Positions 58,816 through 64,000 of a stretch of 64,000 nucleotides of DNA are shown here, piece by piece. Source of the DNA: Sambucus nigra (taxonomy: Eukaryota; Streptophyta; Magnoliopsida; Dipsacales; Adoxaceae). A program made the translations under genes and the position numbers. The DNA lies in the NCBI GenBank assembly GCA_949130495.1, contig OX422214.1, positions 2,588,046-2,652,045 on the forward strand, read 5' to 3'. The notes beneath the pieces are model-generated. The model made no database searches. It had not been told where the DNA came from and saw nothing but the letters and a program-made list of their open reading frames with translations. Each line of letters opens with the position of its first letter. Position 1 is the stretch's first letter.

Positions 58816-59367
58816 AGCTTATATTTTGTTTTGCAATCCTTTGGATAATTTAAAAAGTACAGTTGCAATTTAATTTAAACTTTTTGTTGATGTTTTTCCA
58901 ATCTTGTTAACTATTTATTTTTGCTATCAAATTTTTTCTTTGCAGTACTCAAATATGTTATTGTTTAAAATATTTAGGTCTAAAAATGAGGTTGTTTTCC
59001 ATAGGAAATCTAATTCACTGATCCATAATGCCTTTTTATTTGTTGGGGTCATCAATGGAAAGAGCATGTCCCATTTAAGTGTTTATGCATTCAGTAATGT
59101 GCTGCTCTAAATATTATTATAAAGTGTTGTGAAATAATATGATATTTGGTTTCTAATATTTTTTAGAAGTTGAAGATTATCAGCCCTTCGTATATACTTA
59201 ACAACTCTATTCTTTTGTTAAACTAAGTTATATTGATTGAAGGTCTCTTTCAAGTGGAAATGAGAAGTATTATAATAATTATTAAGAGTTCCTACAACAA
59301 ATAAAAATTCTTTTTTGCCAATTTCTTTCATATCCAGTATGATTTTTCCTACCACAATTGACCAGAG

Positions 59368-59868
59368 TGTTGATATAAAAAACTAGGCTTGATCTAATTA
59401 ATTAATCACAGATAAATATAAAATAAGAAATAAGATAACACGTTTTTAAAGTGGTTCAACCTTATGAAAATGGCCTATGTCCACTATTTTGTATTGCTGG
59501 GTCTTTGCCTTAATCTTGATGATGATCGTAGATGATCAATTATCCATCCCCCTTTTATGGGGGGGGGGGGGGGAGGGGAATTACAATGCATTTATAGCCT
59601 TTGGGCTATCAATATGAATAGACAATACGCCGTTACTTAATAGACATATACATCTGTACATAATAAGAATGTTCATTGAATCCGATGTTCATTGAATCTG
59701 TTATTGTCGCTTGATCTTCTTGACTAGATGCTCTGCACGCTGAGTAGCTCGGGGTGCTGAGTAGATTGACATTATAAGTTGTTCGGTGAATATATGCTTT
59801 TGCCACATAAGACGACACGTGTTGTCATATAATTGGTCCACGTCATCTGAATAATTTTTGTATCAACA
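59368..59868 (-). repeat. 3' LTR of a second Tat-lineage element
   Basis: 501 bp with termini TGTTGAT and ATCAACA, homologous to the LTR at 4155-4740. The adjacent bases to the right read ATTGGGGGCTTC on the minus strand, a polypurine tract, which identifies this as the 3' LTR of a minus-strand element whose interior lies to the right. It contains a G-run at about 59561-59574. Confidence 0.87.
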
Positions 59869-59880
59869 GAAGCCCCCAAT
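59869..59880 (-). other. Polypurine tract of the second Tat-lineage element
   Basis: ATTGGGGGCTTC on the minus strand, directly before the 3' LTR. Confidence 0.85.
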
Positions 59881-60321
59881 GTTTTACAGTTGAGGTTGAA
59901 TATGAGAGTGTGGAACATTATGCCCAGAAGTTGCTCGGACATGTTTTACCCAGTCTGGTTAGATTATAGGTCTCCAATACTTAGGAAATTTTTTCTTTAG
60001 TCAAGTCATTTGAGCGCGAAATGGCAAACTTGTAAATATTTTGAATCTTCAACAAATGCTTGGATAGTTACGTCTTTTTCATCATTTAGCCGAAGAAAAC
60101 ACAATCGTATTTTCTAGTAATCATTTCTTGTCTTGCTTCCCGATGCAGGGAATTTAAAAGCGATAGAATCAGATCGTCTTCTACTTTTTACTTCCAGATT
60201 TCTGAACCCTTTGTCTTCTCACTCTATCCTTGTACTGTCGTTCTTTCTATCATCCGCCTTAGCAAATTTCCCAGTTTTTCTCTAAGAATTTCTTCCTTCT
60301 TCTTCCTTTGCTTTATCCACC

Positions 60322-62777
60322 ATGGTTTATCTTGTTGAGTCATTGGATAAGTTACGGTTTGATTTTGCAATTCCCTCTTGGGTTATTCTAGAGGATCCTC
60401 CTTGCCCCTCTGATTTATTTTCTTTAGCTGAGGGATACTAGTTTCCCTCCATATTTCTAGCGGAGTGTGGTTTTTATCCGTCGAATCCCTTGTGTTTGGA
60501 GTTTTGCCAATATTTTGATATTGTTCCTGCAAGAGTAGCTCCAAATACATGGAGGTTAGTTAAAGGCATATATAGGTTAAATCAAGTACATGGAACTCGC
60601 TTAGGAATTCCTAAAATCTTATATTGTTATAAATGGGTTACCAGTGACACCACATTTTATTTAAAAACTAGGTTTTACCGATGCTAATAGGGACTATTTT
60701 GATCATAGGGTTGTGATGAAAAATTGGCAACACCCCTCATTAAAAAGAAATGATATGTATCAAGGTCCCAGATGTCCACTTTATGGCAATGGGATATGTT
60801 GTTTTTAATTTTTACAATTTAGATATGTTTATGTTTGATGAAATGTGTCACTGACACTCATTTTTTGTTTGTTACAGTTGATAGCAAAAAGAAACCTTCA
60901 AAAGAGAGTGACATAAACTTAAAAAATTTGACACTTATCTGGGGTTTGAACCAGTCCATCAACGGGGAGCACGTGAGATCTGCTTCTTATCTGCTGAGAT
61001 ATAAGAATACCACTTCATCTTTTATTGCCCGACCTCTCGTTCATCTAGTGGTGGTTGATCTTGATCAAGCACCGGCTTCTCCAGAAATTAGAGGAGAATC
61101 TTCTTCTAATTTGGGCACCTCCATTGCTGATTTGATGACGAAGAAGAGGAGGCTACCCGAGTTCTTTACCAAGTCCGGTCCTGATACTGAAGGAGCGAAG
61201 AAGAGCAAAAATGATGTTCTCGCTGTTGGAACTAAGAAGAAAGATATTGTTCCTCCAACTAAAAATATCAGCAAGGAGCCCCCTATTTCCCCTAAAGAGG
61301 AAGCACCTTTGACTGAAGTTGTTGTCCCAAAAGAGATAGCACCTTTGATTGAAGATGCTCCTTTGAGGAGGTTTAAGAGGGGTCGTGCTGAGAGTCCTGT
61401 AGATGCTATTGCCCAATCTTCTGGATTTAGGATATCTTCTCTGAGGGCTAGTTTTCCAGTTGTGCTTACCCCTGACTTAGCCAAGAAATTGATCAAGTCA
61501 GGGACTTTGCCCAACTGCCGAGCTGCTGAAACTTCAACTCCTTGGGATAAGGTGGTCGATGTGGCAGCCGAGATTCTTGCATCTGTAAGTGGTCATTATA
61601 CTTATCCTTCTAATTTTTCATTTCTATATTCATGCTCTAATTTGCATCTTTCTTCTTCTTACAGTTGTTGGCGTGCTTCGACAATATCGTGGAGAAGGAT
61701 GAAGCCATCAAAGCTTCAACCTGATCCAGTGGTGTTGAGGAAGCCCTTGTCGGTTTGTTGAAGTCTTTAGGGGAATCTCGACATAGTATAAAGAGGACAA
61801 AGCTACTTGGGAGAAGAAGATTAAATCAGTTGAGTCAGCTCTTCAACTTGCTGATATAGCACGAAAGCAAGCTGTAAATGACTCCAAGGAAGCTAACGCC
61901 AAGCTTGAAGAGGTTAAACGGCGTAAGAAAGATCTTTAAGAGAGGGTGAAGTCTGCTGAAGAGCTTCTCAGGGAGAAAACCTCCTCGGAGAGAGCGAAGA
62001 GGAAAACTGCTGTGAACAAGTCCTTTATGTCTGGATGGGACAAGGGATGGAACAAGGCCTTAAATACCATCACTTACCATATGGAGTATACAAGTTTGAA
62101 ATACTTCAGAGATGGATGGGTAGCAGCTTTGATGAGGTTGAATGTTTCCGAGGATTCTGAACTATTTCAGGAATATACCCATGGCCCTCCTCCTACTATT
62201 AAAGAGGAAGAAGAAGATGAAATGGCATCTGATGAATCTTCTATGGTATTAGTAGAACTAGAAACTTCTGCTACCCTTCCTCAATCTTCCGAGCAAGTTG
62301 AGAAGGCGATAACTTCTACCGCGCAACCTCAACTGCTGTCCGAAGAACTAACTCCTTCGTCCAAATCGACTGAAGATGTTATAGGAAATAAGGAGAAAAT
62401 GTAGAGTTGTTCGACTCTTTAATTATGTTATTCTTCTATTTTTCCCTTTCATTGTAACTTCGGTTGTTATTTATTCTGAGTTTTCTACTTTACTTGCTCG
62501 ACATGTAGTTGCACTGTTGTTGATTGATTTCTATTTGCCTTGCTAGTTTGTTGTCAGGATGGAACTCTTATTAGCTCATGATACGTTGTTGATGAAGAAA
62601 TGTAACGATTACTTCAAAGATGGTCATACAAATTTTACTAAAGCTGAAATCATTAATATCTTTGGACCTGATGCCTCTAAACGAGCAATTGAGGCTTACC
62701 AATATTTGAAGTGTTTACTTGATCGGGCTGTGGCTAATAATGTGGCTTATTATGAGATGATTGAATGGCGCATGAAA
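60322..62777 (+). pseudogene. Antisense accessory ORF of a Tat-lineage element (putative gypsy-type transposon domain plus coiled coil)
   Basis: The strand is opposite to the LTR and polypurine tract. From the ATG at 60322: IPSWVILEDPPCPSDLFSLA, a TAG at 60439-60441, then FPSIFLAECGFYPSNPLCLE and YFDIVPARVAPNTWRL, which resemble the N-terminal 'putative gypsy type transposon' domain found in such antisense frames. From about 60882 a long Lys/Ser/Pro-rich linker follows (RRLPEFFTKSGPDTEGAKK). An 80-base intron-like gap at 61585-61664 (GTAAGT...TTACAG) restores ILAS to LLACFDNIVEKDEAI. Then come a charged helical coiled-coil region and an acidic tail ending 62404. A further piece, 62559-62777 (MELLLAHDTLLMKKCNDYF), follows. 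Stops at 60439, about 61722 and 61937 indicate decay. Function in the family is unknown. Confidence 0.75.
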
Positions 62778-63166
62778 CTATCTCGACCCTCCCGGAATCA
62801 ACGGCGCACTCAAAATTACCGTACGAGTTACATAAAAATAATTTATCTTTATATTCCATTCAATTAGTCCTGACAAGACTCACACGCGTGTCAGACTTAA
62901 ATTACCAAATTGTCGTATATTTCACTCTCGTTAATTTATCAAATTTCATAATTCCATATTACATATTACACAGTAATATTCAATAATTATCAACAATAAG
63001 TATTAACCCTTGGCACGCTAGTTAATAATTATTTTAATCCGGATTAATAACAAATTAATTTCTCGTATTTTAATTTAACTAATCCAATGACAATAATTAA
63101 TTACATACTTATTCCCAATAATTATTCACATAATTATTTAAATCATAAAAAATACGGGGTGCTACA
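62778..63166 (-). repeat. Truncated LTR of a Tekay/Del-like chromovirus
   Basis: On the minus strand it starts TGTAGCACCCCGTATT directly after a polypurine tract and runs to GATTCCGGGAGGGTCGAGATAG. It then breaks off into the antisense ORF of the Tat element. The phrase ATTCCGGGAGGGTCGAGATAG parallels ATCCCGGAAGGGTCGAGATAG about 150 bases into the LTRs of the element at 30375, supporting a distant family link. Confidence 0.75.
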
Positions 63167-64000
63167 TACTTCCCCCTACAACGGAATTTCATCACGAAAT
63201 TCGAAAAAAGTATACCAAGTACAGACAACGCTGTAAAATATTGCGCGTCGCATCCTCGTGCTCCCAAGTAAGCTACTCCGTTTCACCCATATAGTACGCT
63301 ATCGAGTACACTTAGTAATGACACTTCACATGTGTTTGTTGTAAACTCCAGGTTTCCCTGTCATATAGGCTCTTGCCCAAGCCGTTCCACTTAAGTTTCA
63401 CTACTTAACATAGTTCCATGCCTATGGGATACGCACATACCTATGCACCCACTTGGCGGTCAAAACTATCATATTCTCAAATAGCCCGTACCTAGGTTCT
63501 ATGTTCCGAGGAACCAATCTAAAATCCCCCATTGGGTTCATCAGGAGAAGACTGTCCCTTTTAAAACCTCTCACGATAGCAATCAACGTAGGTATTTCAT
63601 ACACAAAATAATTCTCACATTAGGTATTCACACAACCTATGTATATAAATTCAGTAAAGGTAAGCGTGTAACCTATAATATATAGCGTGCATAGTCTATA
63701 AAATTATGGAATAGCTTACGTATCATTAATATACCGTTATACTTCTTATCGTATATATGCTTGAGTGTTTCCCACCACTAGGAAGGTTTCCAATTGTCCC
63801 TTAAGTCAATTAAGTAGTTGTCTCACTCATACCCTACTGGTCTAAGTCACCAATTTCCTAGGAATCCCTGTGACACGATAATGTTCCCCGAATTTAAATT
63901 TCATCAGCCAATTATGTTCAATTAACTTTAGCCCTAAATTCTCCTCATGTGATTAAATCTTAAAATATAACTCCCATTATATTTAAAAATTACCTCAAAA
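63167..64000 (-). pseudogene. 3' interior of a Tekay/Del-like chromovirus, decayed
   Basis: Next to the LTR a minus-strand polypurine tract (GTAGGGGGAAGTA, 63167-63179) is preceded by text resembling a chromodomain end: YYMGETE, a stop, LTWEHEDATRN (about 63295-63235), then FRIS and a stop at the usual place. Beyond about 63320 I can find no further integrase or RT motif, so the region is either badly decayed or rearranged. The element continues past the window edge. Confidence 0.55.

Noticed and set aside
61065..61514. 149-codon minus-strand frame within the antisense accessory ORF region
   Set aside because: Shadow of the plus-strand coding stretch, which has better domain and splice evidence. 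The minus strand here carries no gag or pol motif.
63422..63604. 60-codon minus-strand frame in the 3' chromovirus region
   Set aside because: It resembles neither integrase nor chromodomain, and the surrounding sequence is decayed, so there is no basis for a gene call.
1..64000. CRISPR arrays, bacterial operons, rRNA or tRNA genes
   Set aside because: No regularly spaced short repeats, no bacterial gene layout, and no cloverleaf-like sequence was spotted by eye other than the SINE head. A tRNA or rRNA scan was not possible here.

Overview
The window looks like a repeat-rich, AT-rich nuclear segment of a flowering plant, probably a eudicot. The evidence is plant-type Ty3/gypsy lineages (Tat, chromovirus/Tekay-like), plant L1 and RTE LINEs, a tRNA-derived SINE, Stowaway, Tourist and hAT elements, and remains of plant gene families: Cf-9-like LRR receptor-like proteins, a KUP/HAK potassium transporter and an LSI2-like transporter. 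The species cannot be named from the sequence. I found no intact host gene. Every host-like gene carries stops, frameshifts or deletions.

Layout. 1-4740: 5' part of a minus-strand Tat-lineage element with one open gag-pol frame running off the left edge, its PBS and its 5' LTR. 4741-12656: non-coding DNA with a TIR transposon nested in another (6843-8368 with a hAT at 7502-8024) and a SINE (about 10575-10796). 12657-14113: a complete small non-autonomous LTR element with a perfect TSD. 14236-18862: a dispersed duplication, a 72-bp tandem repeat, a hAT-like remnant, repeated promoter-like modules and an LRR fragment. 19028-22930: a decayed plant L1. 23041-25376: duplicated non-coding blocks with a Stowaway and a Tourist MITE. 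25515-28245: a nearly full-length LRR receptor-like protein pseudogene.

29855-42445 is the most striking region. An RTE-clade LINE (minus strand) is split by a 9.7-kb insertion at 30375-40117 flanked by a perfect TTCTC target duplication. The insert has two LTRs of about 4.1 kb around only 1.5 kb of non-coding interior. This is LARD-like architecture, probably a non-autonomous relative of Tekay/Del chromoviruses. 43910-45680 and 46725-49298 hold two more LTR elements, the second with a broken chromovirus pol. 50244-50620 is a second receptor-like protein remnant, and 51030-52490 and 54380-54915 are L1 pieces. 53268-54010 (HAK/KUP), 55285-56440 (LSI2-like) and 57080-58640 (MULE transposase) are pseudogenes, all on the plus strand.

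59368-62777 is the 3' part of a second Tat-lineage element. Its 3' LTR and polypurine tract lie on the minus strand, but a long coding region lies on the opposite strand: an antisense accessory frame with at least one intron-like gap. It is cut at about 62778 by a truncated LTR and 3' end of a Tekay-like chromovirus that continues to the window end.

Nothing points to a cooperating host pathway. The window is best read as a layered record of transposition over an old receptor-like-protein gene cluster and a few transporter gene fragments.
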